Shown: piece by piece, positions 1-7,389 of the stretch
Layout of the letters: every line of letters starts with the position of its first letter
Position numbering within the stretch: the stretch's first letter is position 1
Assembly (NCBI GenBank): GCA_031290005.1
Contig: JAITOJ010000152.1
Span: 1-13,849, forward strand
Length of the DNA stretch: 13,849 bases
Reading direction: 5' to 3'
Source of the DNA: Treponema sp.
GTDB lineage: Bacteria; Spirochaetota; Spirochaetia; Treponematales; Treponemataceae
The notes under the pieces: model-generated
What the model saw: the letters and a program-made list of their open reading frames with translations, nothing else
Told to the model about the DNA's origin: nothing
The model's database searches: none
Translations under genes and position numbers: made by a program

Positions 1-119
1 GTTGTGCGCTTTCCTGCCACGGAGGGCAGCTACGAAACGTGTTGCGAGTTTTGCGGAGCAAAACTCGGTAAGCAAACTTGCCATGGAGGGCAAGTTTGCG
101 ACCCGTCCGGGGGGGGGGG
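1..119 (+). repeat. Three-hairpin repeat ending in a G11 tract (left copy)
   Basis: Three successive perfect hairpins are visible. Hairpin 1 has stems 14-18/25-29 and loop ACGGAG. Hairpin 2 has stems 45-54/58-67 and loop GGA. Hairpin 3 has stems 72-82/89-99 and loop ATGGAG. A run of eleven G follows at 109-119. The same module order occurs in inverted orientation at 8924-9031. Hairpins 1 and 2 are nearly identical in the two copies, while hairpin 3 has different stem bases but the same 11-bp length, 6-base loop and GCC/GGC closing pairs. The element may extend beyond the window start. Its function is unknown; a REP/MITE-like dispersed element or a structured RNA are both possible. Confidence 0.8.
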
Positions 120-233
120 TAGATACTGTCTATTCACAGCATTCAATAACATGGGGGCGAGTATAGCAGCCAGTGAAAAAAGTGTCAAGGGGCGGGTTTG
201 AAGTGCGAATTGCTGATATTTTGTTCCAGCCAC

Positions 234-262
234 TTGACCAAAGCGCAATAAAAGTATATGAT
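234..262 (+). promoter_or_regulatory. Sigma-70-type promoter of rsmI
   Basis: TTGACC at 234-239, a 17-base spacer and TATGAT at 257-262 give a near-consensus promoter. The -10 box ends only five bases before the rsmI ATG, so the predicted transcription start falls on or next to the A of the start codon. No Shine-Dalgarno can fit, which predicts a leaderless message. Confidence 0.65.
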
Positions 263-267
263 TCTGT

Positions 268-975
268 ATGTCCACCTTGTTCGTGGTCGCCACGCCCATC
301 GGCAACTTGGGAGATATAACCCTGCGGGCGCTGGAGACCCTGAAAGCCGTTGATGTCATCGCCTGCGAGGACACCCGGCATACCTTAGGGTTGCTGACCC
401 ACTTCGGGATTAAAAAACCCCTGGTGTCGTGCAGGGCGCAAAACGAGGCGGTGGCTGCGGAAAAGATTGTCCGGCATTTGGACAATGGTAAGACCATAGC
501 CTACGCCAGCGACGCGGGAACGCCGGGAATCAGCGACCCTGGAGCCGTGCTGGTGGACGCCGTCCGGAAAGCGGGCCATACGGTGGTTCCCATTCCGGGA
601 GCTTCGGCCTTTGCGGCGCTGGTGAGCGTTGCCGGACAGGGGGGCAAGACCGTCATTTTTGAAGGGTTCCTGTCCCCCCGGGCAGGCAGACGGGCGGCGC
701 GCCTCAGGGAGCTGATGGCGACCGGAGCGGCGGCGGTGTTGTATGAGTCGCCCTTCAGAATTGTTAAACTTTTGGCCGCTATTGCCGATATTGATAGTAG
801 CCGGAGAGTACTGGTCGGTCGTGAGCTTACCAAAGTGCACGAAGAAATTGTGGAGGGAACGGCGCAGGAACTGCGCGACGAGTTTGGCGCAAGGGAGAAA
901 ATCCTGGGAGAGTTTTCAGTCTTTGTGTCAGGAATAAAAAACGCTCAATTTACCGGAGAATCTGCCGATAATTGA
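268..975 (+). CDS. rsmI: 16S rRNA (cytidine-1402 2'-O) methyltransferase RsmI
   Basis: This is a 235-residue tetrapyrrole-methylase-fold enzyme. By family knowledge it uses SAM to 2'-O-methylate C1402 of 16S rRNA in the ribosomal decoding centre. Visible family motifs are TPIGNLGDIT (9-18), EDTRHT (34-39), SDAGTPGISDPG (81-92), the PIPGAS segment near 108-113 and a YESP motif in the second half. Many RsmI proteins are about 270-290 residues and carry a small C-terminal helical domain. This one stops shortly after the GEFSVFVSG strand, so that extension is absent. The start is fixed by the initial STLFVVATPIGN strand and by a promoter ending five bases upstream. No Shine-Dalgarno is present. 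flgM starts 18 bases downstream and is probably cotranscribed. Confidence 0.93.
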   Translation: MSTLFVVATPIGNLGDITLRALETLKAVDVIACEDTRHTLGLLTHFGIKKPLVSCRAQNEAVAAEKIVRHLDNGKTIAYASDAGTPGISDPGAVLVDAVRKAGHTVVPIPGASAFAALVSVAGQGGKTVIFEGFLSPRAGRRAARLRELMATGAAAVLYESPFRIVKLLAAIADIDSSRRVLVGRELTKVHEEIVEGTAQELRDEFGAREKILGEFSVFVSGIKNAQFTGESADN

Positions 976-993
976 GTAAGAGGCAGGTAGAAC

Positions 994-1272
994 ATGATTG
1001 AAAGACTTGGCGGGATTGACCCGCTTAACAACGTTCAGACTCCCCAGCGGGTTCGTTCAAGCAAACCGGTTTCTGCCGGGGATTCCATCAGCGTATCCGC
1101 CGAAGCGATCGCCAAGGCGGAGCGGTATTACCTTGATCAGGTTGCCGCCGAAACGCCGGATGTGCGCACTGCCCTCGTCGAGGAAGTAAGAGAAAAAATC
1201 AAGAATCCCTCATACCTCAATCAGGCCGTCTTCGACAACGTGGCTGACAAGCTGCTGGACATGTGGCTGTAA
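994..1272 (+). CDS. flgM: FlgM-like anti-sigma-28 factor
   Basis: This 92-residue protein resembles FlgM, the inhibitor of the flagellar sigma factor FliA/sigma-28, which holds late flagellar genes off until the hook-basal body is complete. The support is the short length, a disordered Ser/Pro-rich N-terminal half, and a helical C-terminal half with the family pattern of PDVRxxxVxxxxxxIxNxxY followed by a helix ending in VADKLLDMW. It follows rsmI by 18 bases, so it may be read from the same transcript. A GAGG sequence lies about 10 bases before the ATG. Its last 63 bases overlap, on the opposite strand, the 3' end of the ATPase gene at 1210-1878. The FlgM tail matches its family, so the ATPase tail is the likelier newcomer. 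Assignment rests on pattern recognition; the family is short and divergent. Confidence 0.78.
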   Translation: MIERLGGIDPLNNVQTPQRVRSSKPVSAGDSISVSAEAIAKAERYYLDQVAAETPDVRTALVEEVREKIKNPSYLNQAVFDNVADKLLDMWL

Positions 1273-1878
1273 CCGGGCAAGGGGCAAACTCAGGCAAATC
1301 CTGGTTTCCCCGCCCCGGCGGCGTATAAACAACTGTTCTTCCGAAAGCCCTAATCTATTCAAAAATAATCCGATAATCGTTAATCCCAGCCCAGCCCCTT
1401 CCGAATTATCAATCCGTTCCAGGGCGTCTTCCGCGTCGTAGTGATACGCCCGTATCAGTTTATCGTGCATCCGGCGGTATTCCTGGCTCAGCAGCCTGGC
1501 CTTGTTCCGCACCTCAATCCGCAGCGTTTTGTGCCACACAATCACCCGGAAGCGGATATACCGCCCCGCCGGTTCCTGCAATTCCAGATAGGGGGCGATA
1601 TTGTCCATGGTGTCCGCCTTGAAGGTTTCCATTCCCTTCCGGTAATCCGCCGCATTGGTAATGCGCAACTGTTTTTCCTGAAAATACGCCCGCTTGATAT
1701 TGGCTTTTTGCGCGTTCACCAGCAGCTCGCTCACGCAGTACGAAAGCCCGTCCGCCAAATCTTCCAGACCCAGAGAACGCAGAAAGGCAGCCGTCTCTTC
1801 ATGGATGCGCCGCTCCGTCTGTGACGGCAGGGTGTAGGCGGTGATTTCGATGGGTGCGGGAAGTTTTGACTTTTTCAT
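1210..1878 (-). CDS. Small GHKL (HATPase_c) ATP-binding protein
   Basis: This is a 222-residue stand-alone histidine-kinase-type ATPase. The N-box is seen as SELLVNAQKAN (residues 50-60, with E51 and N55), and the G-box as EGAGLGLTII (160-169). No transmembrane segment, receiver domain or phosphoacceptor-histidine helix is visible, so it may be an RsbW-like protein kinase/anti-sigma factor or a partner for a separate signalling protein. The role is not determined. Residues 203-222, after the last typical strand (ICLSLPL), are encoded antisense to the end of flgM and look like an extension created by loss of an earlier stop. The ATG overlaps the stop of the upstream SPOR gene by four bases, indicating translational coupling as the last gene of the thiD-miaB operon. 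Confidence 0.8.
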   Translation of the reverse strand: MKKSKLPAPIEITAYTLPSQTERRIHEETAAFLRSLGLEDLADGLSYCVSELLVNAQKANIKRAYFQEKQLRITNAADYRKGMETFKADTMDNIAPYLELQEPAGRYIRFRVIVWHKTLRIEVRNKARLLSQEYRRMHDKLIRAYHYDAEDALERIDNSEGAGLGLTIIGLFLNRLGLSEEQLFIRRRGGETRICLSLPLARLQPHVQQLVSHVVEDGLIEV

Positions 1879-2885
1879 TCGTACACCGGATAGCAGTCAT
1901 AACCGGCGGCTCTCAAGGCCGGCCCCACGGTTCCCCGGGCATTCTCCGCCACCGAGACAATGTAGTAGGTGACTCCGCTGGAACGGGTTTCGGTTTGAAT
2001 ATCCCCCTTGAAACCCCTGGCGGCAAGCTCCGAGACAAGCTGTTTGGCATTGGTCTCGCCGCGAAACAAACCAACCTGCTGCCGCGCCGCCCTTGTGCCG
2101 GAATTGCCGCTGATGGCGGCCTCTGGCGGCATTTCGGCTTTTGGGGCAGCAACAGCTTCTCCCTTGCGGGGAAAGAAAAACCAGAACGGCGCGGGCAGCA
2201 TGGCCGCCTTGCCGGAAACGATGGCCGCTTCGGGTGACTGGGGGTAGTCCTTCAGGAGGGCATCGGCGCTTTTCTGATCGCCGTCGAGATACCAGAGCGA
2301 CAGGAGCGCCGCCGGGCGCACACTTTCCATCACCGGGCTGGAACTGTAGCCCCGGAGGGTTTCCAGGGGTTCCTTCAGGGCAGAGTCGGAAGCGGCCTGA
2401 CAAAGCTGGCTCCACACGGAATAGAGGCGGACAGAGGCGCTGATTACGGGGTCGGTGGAGCTTCTGACCCGGGAGGCCAGATAGTTCTCGGCGGTCACAA
2501 AATCCCCTGCCGAAAGGGCGCACCGAATGGCGTTGATGAACAGTTGTTCCGCGCTGACAGCGGGCATTCCCTGGGGGGTATTGGCGGATATTCCCGCCGC
2601 GATGGCATAGGACTGGGCGGCGTTGGTGTAGTTCCCCGATTGCTCTTGCAGGGAACCCAGAAAAGCGTAGAGGGCGCGCCGGTCATCCACGCTGGAGGCG
2701 GCTTCGGCGGCCTTTTCCACGTCAGCAATCACCGTTTTCAGGGGCTGCCCGGAATCGGACGCGGAAACCGCCTTGTCAACCACGGTTTTCGCGCCGCTAG
2801 TCGCAGATTGCCCTTGTTGGGCATTCAGCGAAAACACGCTCGCACAGAGGCAGAAGAATAGGACAAGGACGGCCCGGCGGTACAT
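1875..2885 (-). CDS. Exported SPOR-domain protein with helical-repeat region
   Basis: This 336-residue protein has an N-terminal signal peptide (RR at 3-4, hydrophobic 6-19, likely cleavage after NAQ near 23). An alanine-rich alpha-helical region at about 45-235 resembles TPR-type repeats (pattern NYTNAAQSYAIAAGI at 85-99). A C-terminal SPOR domain covers about 267-336 (VGLFRGETNAKQLVSELAA, then a YYIVSVA strand). SPOR domains bind peptidoglycan stripped of stem peptides at division sites in other bacteria, so a periplasmic cell-wall role is likely but unproven. It starts three bases after the LapA-like gene stop and has no clear Shine-Dalgarno of its own, which fits translational coupling. 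It overlaps the following ATPase gene by four bases. Confidence 0.85.
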   Translation of the reverse strand: MYRRAVLVLFFCLCASVFSLNAQQGQSATSGAKTVVDKAVSASDSGQPLKTVIADVEKAAEAASSVDDRRALYAFLGSLQEQSGNYTNAAQSYAIAAGISANTPQGMPAVSAEQLFINAIRCALSAGDFVTAENYLASRVRSSTDPVISASVRLYSVWSQLCQAASDSALKEPLETLRGYSSSPVMESVRPAALLSLWYLDGDQKSADALLKDYPQSPEAAIVSGKAAMLPAPFWFFFPRKGEAVAAPKAEMPPEAAISGNSGTRAARQQVGLFRGETNAKQLVSELAARGFKGDIQTETRSSGVTYYIVSVAENARGTVGPALRAAGYDCYPVYE

Positions 2886-2888
2886 GGG

Positions 2889-3176
2889 CTATTGGGGATC
2901 GCTTCCCCCGGCGGGTGTTTCCGGTGCGGTTTTTTTGCCCCTGGGCTGCTTTGGCTGGGTCTTGCTGGCCTTCTTTTTGCCCCGGAACAGGGCAAAGGGC
3001 AGCATTACCAGCATACCCAGCACAAAAGAGACCGCCAGGCTGTAAAAAACCGGCACCTTGTGCAAGGTGAGGGGTTCAAAAAAGAAGATAATATCGCAGG
3101 TGTTATTTCTGTTGACCGTGAAGAAGATAACCGCGATAAGCAGGAAAATGATGAAATACAAGAGTTTTTTCGGCAT
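2889..3176 (-). CDS. LapA-like (DUF1049-type) inner-membrane protein
   Basis: This is a 95-residue membrane protein with two hydrophobic helices (about 5-21 and 43-63), separated by a short N/F-rich loop, and a basic Lys/Pro-rich cytoplasmic tail ending in GGSDPQ. This two-helix, charged-tail layout is typical of the LapA/DUF1049 family, which is often linked to envelope assembly. The exact function is unknown. A longer reading frame exists upstream, but the ATG at 3174-3176 is preceded by GGGAGGT seven bases away and leaves a clean 20-base gap after miaB. The longer start would overlap miaB by 79 bases. Confidence 0.8.
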   Translation of the reverse strand: MPKKLLYFIIFLLIAVIFFTVNRNNTCDIIFFFEPLTLHKVPVFYSLAVSFVLGMLVMLPFALFRGKKKASKTQPKQPRGKKTAPETPAGGSDPQ

Positions 3177-3196
3177 AGAAACCTCCCAAAAAGCCG

Positions 3197-4591
3197 TTAG
3201 GATGACAGGATAGTAGCACGAAAGGTATTTCCTGTCAATTCCGCCAGTTTTACGGTGACAAAACTGCCGATACAAGATTGCGGAGCGGCGAACACGGCCC
3301 GTTCGTTCTGTTCCGTAATGCCCAAAAGTTCGCCGGGATTGTCCCGCGACACGGACTGGGCCAGCACTACAGCCTCTCCGCCCAGACGTTTGGCCATTTC
3401 CTCACGGGTGATGGCAAGCTGCAAGTCGATGACTTCCTGCAATCGCGCCTTTCTGACTTCCAGAGGAATTTGGCCGGGCATAGATGCCGCGGGCGTCCCC
3501 TCGCGGGGATTAAAATAGTACATGAACGCCGCCTCAAAGCGCACCTGCCGCAGGAGACTCAGGGTTTGGTCAAAGTCCTCGCCGGTTTCCCCCGGAAAGC
3601 CCAGGAGAATGTCCGTGGAAAGGGAAGCGTCCGGCAGGCGTTCCCGGATTTTGCGCACCCTGTCCAGATACTGCTCTCGGCTGTACTTCCGGTTCATGGC
3701 GGCAAGTATTTTGGTGGAGCCGTGCTGGCAGGGCAGATGGATGTGCCGGCAGAGCCTTCGTTCTTCCGCGATGACCTCTATCAGCTCGTCCGACAGGTCT
3801 TTGGGATGGCTGGACATGAAGCGCACCCAGCGAATGGGGGAATCGCCGGCTTCCAGATGGTTCACAATCCGCCGCATGAGGCCGGGAAAACGCACTGATT
3901 CCAAAGCTCTGTCCCCCTGCCAGCAATAGGAATTGACGTTCTGCCCCAGCAGGGTGATTTCCCGCACCTGGGCGGCTGAAAGCTGATCCAGTTCCGACAG
4001 GATTTCAGCGGGAGGCCGGGAGACTTCCCGCCCCCGTACAAAGGGCACAATGCAGTAGGAGCAAAAGTTGTCGCACCCGTGCATGATGGGCACAAAGGCG
4101 GTGAACGCGCCGGGTTCCAGGGACACGGGAGAAAACGAATAGGCCGCGCCGTGAGCGCCGGGTTCCGCATCCAGGTCAACCGGAGCGGGGACGGCATTGG
4201 TTTGGGCGGCGTCCTCAAGGCTTTGGGCGATTTCTCCAAAGCGGGATTTCTGAAAATTGCCCACCACGTAGTCGATGACCGGAAACCGCTTTTTGAAGTC
4301 CGCCAGGAGTCGTTCCGCCATGCAGCCCGTCACCGCCAGAACCGGCCTGGACGGAAGCCCCCGTAGGGAAGCGTCTTCCGCCCAGGCGGACTTGAGTCCT
4401 GCGTACCAGCCCAGGCGGCCGTAAACGCGGGTCTCGGCAGTGGCCCGCACGGAGCAGGTGTTGATGACCGCCAAATCAGCGGATTCGGCGGAGGGTGCGG
4501 AAGCCCAGCCCCGGCTCAGGAGCATTTGCTCAATGGCGGCGGACTCGGCCTTGTTCATCTGGCAGCCGTAGGTTTCAAAGAAATAGGTCAT
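3197..4591 (-). CDS. miaB: tRNA-2-methylthio-N6-(dimethylallyl)adenosine synthase MiaB
   Basis: This is a 464-residue radical-SAM methylthiotransferase that adds the 2-methylthio group to i6A37 in tRNAs reading UNN codons. The N-terminal domain has its three cluster cysteines at C10 (ETYGCQMN), C46 (INTCSVR) and C90 (VTGCMAE). The radical-SAM CxxxCxxC motif is C173, C177 and C180, followed by IVPFVRGRE, which is the MiaB-type rather than RimO/MtaB-type continuation. LLGQNVNSY and the IHLPCQHGS segment are also family hallmarks. A TRAM domain occupies roughly the last 65 residues. Length is normal for the family. The ATG overlaps the thiD stop by four bases, so translation is probably coupled. 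Confidence 0.96.
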   Translation of the reverse strand: MTYFFETYGCQMNKAESAAIEQMLLSRGWASAPSAESADLAVINTCSVRATAETRVYGRLGWYAGLKSAWAEDASLRGLPSRPVLAVTGCMAERLLADFKKRFPVIDYVVGNFQKSRFGEIAQSLEDAAQTNAVPAPVDLDAEPGAHGAAYSFSPVSLEPGAFTAFVPIMHGCDNFCSYCIVPFVRGREVSRPPAEILSELDQLSAAQVREITLLGQNVNSYCWQGDRALESVRFPGLMRRIVNHLEAGDSPIRWVRFMSSHPKDLSDELIEVIAEERRLCRHIHLPCQHGSTKILAAMNRKYSREQYLDRVRKIRERLPDASLSTDILLGFPGETGEDFDQTLSLLRQVRFEAAFMYYFNPREGTPAASMPGQIPLEVRKARLQEVIDLQLAITREEMAKRLGGEAVVLAQSVSRDNPGELLGITEQNERAVFAAPQSCIGSFVTVKLAELTGNTFRATILSS

Positions 4592-5403
4592 TGATAGAGC
4601 CGGTCACTCCGCCAGAGGCTGGGGTTTCCGGGCCCGACCCATTGGTTGAGGGCAAAGCCGCCGCTCAAACTACGGGTTATGAATTTTTTTGCCAGCGCCA
4701 CGGCGTCTTTTACCGGAAGTCCCCGGGCAAGCCCTGCGGCAATGGCGGCGGAGGTGGTGCATCCTGCGCCGTGCGTCCAGGAGGTCTTGAGCAGGGGGCT
4801 TTCAAACAGCTCAAAGTTTTTTCCGTCATACAACAGGTCAACGGCCTGTACCGCCCCGCTCAATTTGGCGCCGCCCTTGATAAACACATTCCGCGCCCCT
4901 TTGCCCGCGATAATCCGGGCGGCTTCTTTCATTTCGTCCAGGGTGGACACGTCCGCCAGTCCTGAAAGCTGGGCGGCCTCGAACAGATTTGGAGTGGCCA
5001 CTTCCGCCAGAGGGAGGAGTTTTTCCGCCATCGCCTGGTTCAGTTCGGGATTGAGGGCCTCCCCCGCGCCCTTGCACACCATCACCGGATCAAGGACGTA
5101 CTGCCGTATCTGGCGCCGGGAGATATATTCGCGGGTTAATTCCACGGCATAAAACGTGCCGAGCATACCCGATTTTGCCGCTGCCGCGCCCACGCCCGTA
5201 AACACGGTTTCCAGTTGGGAACGCAGGGCTTTTTCTTCCACTGGAAACACGCTGTGCGCCCAGTTGTGGTCAGGATCCATGGTGGCAATCACGGTAACTG
5301 CCGCCATACCGTACAGGCCGTACTCTTCAAAAGTTTTCAGGTCAGCCTCAAGCCCCGCTCCGCCCGACGCGTCGGAACCGGCAATTGTCGCAATTTTTAT
5401 CAT
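4588..5403 (-). CDS. thiD: Hydroxymethylpyrimidine/phosphomethylpyrimidine kinase ThiD
   Basis: This 271-residue ribokinase-fold enzyme phosphorylates hydroxymethylpyrimidine (phosphate) in thiamine biosynthesis and salvage. Evidence is IAGSDASGGAG at the start, the KGGAKL segment, and the C-terminal anion-hole motif HGAGCTTSAAIAAGLARG. Length is normal. Two in-frame ATGs lie six bases apart. The inner one (5401-5403) is chosen because AAGGAG at 5411-5416 lies seven bases from it but only one base from the outer ATG. It is the first gene of the minus-strand operon with miaB. No other thiamine gene is nearby, so a pyridoxal-kinase-like activity, known for some relatives, cannot be excluded. 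Confidence 0.93.
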   Translation of the reverse strand: MIKIATIAGSDASGGAGLEADLKTFEEYGLYGMAAVTVIATMDPDHNWAHSVFPVEEKALRSQLETVFTGVGAAAAKSGMLGTFYAVELTREYISRRQIRQYVLDPVMVCKGAGEALNPELNQAMAEKLLPLAEVATPNLFEAAQLSGLADVSTLDEMKEAARIIAGKGARNVFIKGGAKLSGAVQAVDLLYDGKNFELFESPLLKTSWTHGAGCTTSAAIAAGLARGLPVKDAVALAKKFITRSLSGGFALNQWVGPGNPSLWRSDRLYQ

Positions 5404-5419
5404 AGCCATTCTCCTTGAT

Positions 5420-5452
5420 ACTATATCACACTAAATATGTGTTATTTGTCAA
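5420..5452 (-). promoter_or_regulatory. Promoter of the thiD-miaB operon
   Basis: On the minus strand, TTGACA (5447-5452) is followed after 18 bases by TGATAT (5423-5428), with TATAGT overlapping at 5420-5425. The start site would fall right at the Shine-Dalgarno AAGGAG (5411-5416), giving a very short leader. A + strand promoter for the tRNA begins a few bases to the right, so the two are divergent. Confidence 0.6.
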
Positions 5453-5458
5453 GAGGGA

Positions 5459-5487
5459 TTGACGAAAAGAATTGATTAGTATAAAAT
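5459..5487 (+). promoter_or_regulatory. Promoter of tRNA-Glu
   Basis: TTGACG (5459-5464), a 17-base spacer and TAAAAT (5482-5487) form a good sigma-70-type promoter about 45 bases upstream of the mature tRNA 5' end. It is divergent from the thiD promoter. Confidence 0.6.
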
Positions 5488-5532
5488 GACATTAGTTGGG
5501 TTTTAATGGATTTTAATACCCCGCATTGACTT

Positions 5533-5604
5533 GGTCCCTTTGTCTATCGGTTAGGACGTGAGATTCTCAATCTCAAAAGACGGGTTCAACTCCCGTAGGG
5601 ACCG
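5533..5604 (+). tRNA. tRNA-Glu (anticodon CTC)
   Basis: A full cloverleaf can be drawn. The acceptor stem is GGTCCCT (5533-5539) with AGGGACC (5597-5603). The D-stem is GTCT/GGAC. The anticodon stem is TGAGA/TCTCA with loop TTCTCAA (5564-5570), giving CTC. The T-arm is ACGGG, loop TTCAACT, CCCGT (5580-5596), and the discriminator base is G5604. CCA is not encoded, so CCA addition is needed. The gene lies between divergent or convergent protein genes, with its own promoter. No clear terminator is seen before the minus-strand gene that ends 12 bases later. Confidence 0.95.
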
Positions 5605-5616
5605 CGACTTTTCCGC

Positions 5617-6768
5617 TTATTGAAACATAATCCCATACAGTTTTTCAAATAAAAACCGTTTGTCTTCCGCTTTCAGGTTGGTAAAAATACATAGTGCGCA
5701 CTGTTTTTCACTTTCCGGGGCGGTATAGACTTCGGACACAAAGCAGGCAGTATAAATCTGCCGGATAAGCTGGCTGCCGGAGCATGTCATTTGGAGGGCA
5801 TATTCCTGGTTCTTTTCCAGGGGGAAACTCCGCCCGGCACCGCCCAGAATCAGGATTTTTTCGCTGACAAAAAGAAGGGACAAAGATTTTTCTGTTCCCT
5901 CCGGCACCAGGGGAAGGGACGCGCTGCTGTCTTCCCGGGCGGTCAGATAATTCGCCGCAACGGTAAGGTAAATCAGCTCTTCGATTTTGGGCTGTTCGAC
6001 AGGACCGTTGCCAAAGGCCGCGGCAAGCCCGTTTTTTTCCTGCACCGCGCCGCCCAGAGGCATGTACAGACTGTATGGCAGTTCCCGCAGTTTGTGTGCC
6101 AGAGGCGCGTAATCCGGCCCGTCCCAGTCCCGGCTCAACACGCAGCAGTCAAAGGCGAAGGGCTTTTTCTCGGGAAGCCTCCCGCCGGGCAGATAGAGGA
6201 GCTTGCCGGATTTTTGCAGTTCCCTGGTTATTTCCGGCGGGAGTTGCCACACATCAGCCCCCTGTAGTTTATGCAGACAGGTTCCGGCGGCGCCTGCGTT
6301 GTCCGCCCGTATTCCGCGCCAGGTATCAAATCGGAAAAGGGGGAAGTCTTTTTCAGCGATGCAGGGAATACCTAAATCCGATTGTCCGGAAATGGAAAAG
6401 AAAAGCCGGACGCTCATTTGATTTTTGGTTTCGGTTTCGTTTTCAGGAAGCCGCCGGATTTCGAGGGGGATGGCAAGTTCCAGGCCAGATGCGCTTTTGG
6501 TAAGTCTGGCAGTAAACGACAGGCCGAGTGTACGGAAATAAAACACGAGGGTTGCCTCACGGCCAACAAAGGCATCCATTTGGAGTGGAGGCTGTGTAAT
6601 AACGATAACACCCCGGGCGGACATTTTCACTCCCTCAAATCCGGTTTTAATCACGAACTCTACGGGATCTGTTTTTTCCTGATAAAAAAAGACATGCAAG
6701 ACAACAGATTCCGAAGAAAGCAGGGTGACAATTATGTTCCGTTCAATCATGTTTAATACATTACTCAT
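5617..6768 (-). CDS. Protein of unknown function (possible degenerate YcgR/PilZ-like)
   Basis: This 383-residue protein has no signal peptide or transmembrane helix, so it is probably cytoplasmic. I do not recognise it with confidence. The first 130 residues are beta-rich, with a pattern (RGVIVITQPPLQM, then GREATLVFYFRTLGLSFTARL, then LELAIPLEIRRLPE) that recalls the N-terminal domain of YcgR-type c-di-GMP effectors. A proper PilZ RxxxR...DxSxxG signature is not visible, so this is weak. Of three candidate ATGs, 6766-6768 is preferred: GGAGAG lies seven bases upstream and the gene then overlaps the preceding lipoprotein gene by only eight bases. Longer starts would overlap that gene by far more. 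Confidence 0.7.
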   Translation of the reverse strand: MSNVLNMIERNIIVTLLSSESVVLHVFFYQEKTDPVEFVIKTGFEGVKMSARGVIVITQPPLQMDAFVGREATLVFYFRTLGLSFTARLTKSASGLELAIPLEIRRLPENETETKNQMSVRLFFSISGQSDLGIPCIAEKDFPLFRFDTWRGIRADNAGAAGTCLHKLQGADVWQLPPEITRELQKSGKLLYLPGGRLPEKKPFAFDCCVLSRDWDGPDYAPLAHKLRELPYSLYMPLGGAVQEKNGLAAAFGNGPVEQPKIEELIYLTVAANYLTAREDSSASLPLVPEGTEKSLSLLFVSEKILILGGAGRSFPLEKNQEYALQMTCSGSQLIRQIYTACFVSEVYTAPESEKQCALCIFTNLKAEDKRFLFEKLYGIMFQ

Positions 6769-7354
6769 GGATGAGCTCTCCATAGGCAATCTGGTCGATA
6801 ATCCAGCTTTTGGTATCGTATAATAGATACATTTGTACATCGAGACGGCTTTTTGACGCAAAAAAACGTACCGGAACCTGCCATGTTTGTCCCGCGACCA
6901 CCGGTTTTCCAATGATAAAACTATTCAATCCCGCGTTCTGGATGTCCGCAAAAAATAGAGTCAGCAAGAAACGTGTCGACTGGTTGAATGTCTCCGCGGC
7001 TTTTTCTCTGTCGTCTCCTGTCACTGCCTGGCAAAAGTTGTTAAGCAGCGTCCGCTGTTCCCGGTTGAGATTCGATGTGTCCAAACTGCCGAATCCCGGC
7101 AATTCGGGATACATCCGGTTACCGGTGAACTTAATAGATGCGGCGGCGATATTTTCCAGAGTAAGAGGGATTTGTCTGCCCTGCGGGCTGGAAGGCTGCT
7201 TTTTCTGAAAATCAAGCGTCCACTGTGTTCCGACGTCCCGTACCTGAATCTGCTCGCGCAGGGTTTTCAGGAGTTCGCCATCTTCCGGCGCGTTATCCGC
7301 TTTACAGCAGACAAGCAGGGCGAGAATCAGAAAGATGACAGGAACACACTTCAT
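6761..7354 (-). CDS. Putative small lipoprotein, unknown function
   Basis: This 197-residue exported protein has an N-terminal hydrophobic segment (residues 4-15) ending in LLVCC at 14-17, a relaxed spirochaete-style lipobox with Cys16 or Cys17 as the lipidated residue. The mature part is mixed alpha/beta with a C-terminal strand pattern (QTWQVPVRFFASK, then LDVQMYLLYDTKSWIIDQIAYGEL) typical of NTF2/lumazine-binding-like accessory lipoproteins. No family is recognised. The ATG has no Shine-Dalgarno. A well-formed promoter ends six bases upstream, so the message may be leaderless when started there. The stop overlaps the next gene by eight bases, so the two are likely cotranslated. Confidence 0.75.
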   Translation of the reverse strand: MKCVPVIFLILALLVCCKADNAPEDGELLKTLREQIQVRDVGTQWTLDFQKKQPSSPQGRQIPLTLENIAAASIKFTGNRMYPELPGFGSLDTSNLNREQRTLLNNFCQAVTGDDREKAAETFNQSTRFLLTLFFADIQNAGLNSFIIGKPVVAGQTWQVPVRFFASKSRLDVQMYLLYDTKSWIIDQIAYGELIHE

Positions 7355-7360
7355 ACCGGT

Positions 7361-7389
7361 ATACTAACATATTCCGTTGGCATTGTCAG
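7361..7389 (-). promoter_or_regulatory. Extended -10 promoter of the small lipoprotein gene
   Basis: On the minus strand, CTGACA (7384-7389) is followed by a 17-base spacer and TAGTAT (7361-7366), preceded by an extended -10 TG. Six bases separate the -10 box from the ATG at 7352-7354, so the predicted start site coincides with the start codon. Confidence 0.55.

Noticed and set aside
1..119. CRISPR array
   Set aside because: The hairpins differ from one another, spacing is irregular, there are no unique spacers of constant size and no cas genes.
30..497. Minus-strand 155-codon frame over the left repeat and rsmI
   Set aside because: Antisense to the conserved rsmI motifs; low-complexity composition and no ribosome site or family pattern.
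6769..6912. Longer starts for the 383-residue unknown protein
   Set aside because: They overlap the upstream lipoprotein gene by up to 152 bases, and GGAGAG fits the ATG at 6766-6768.
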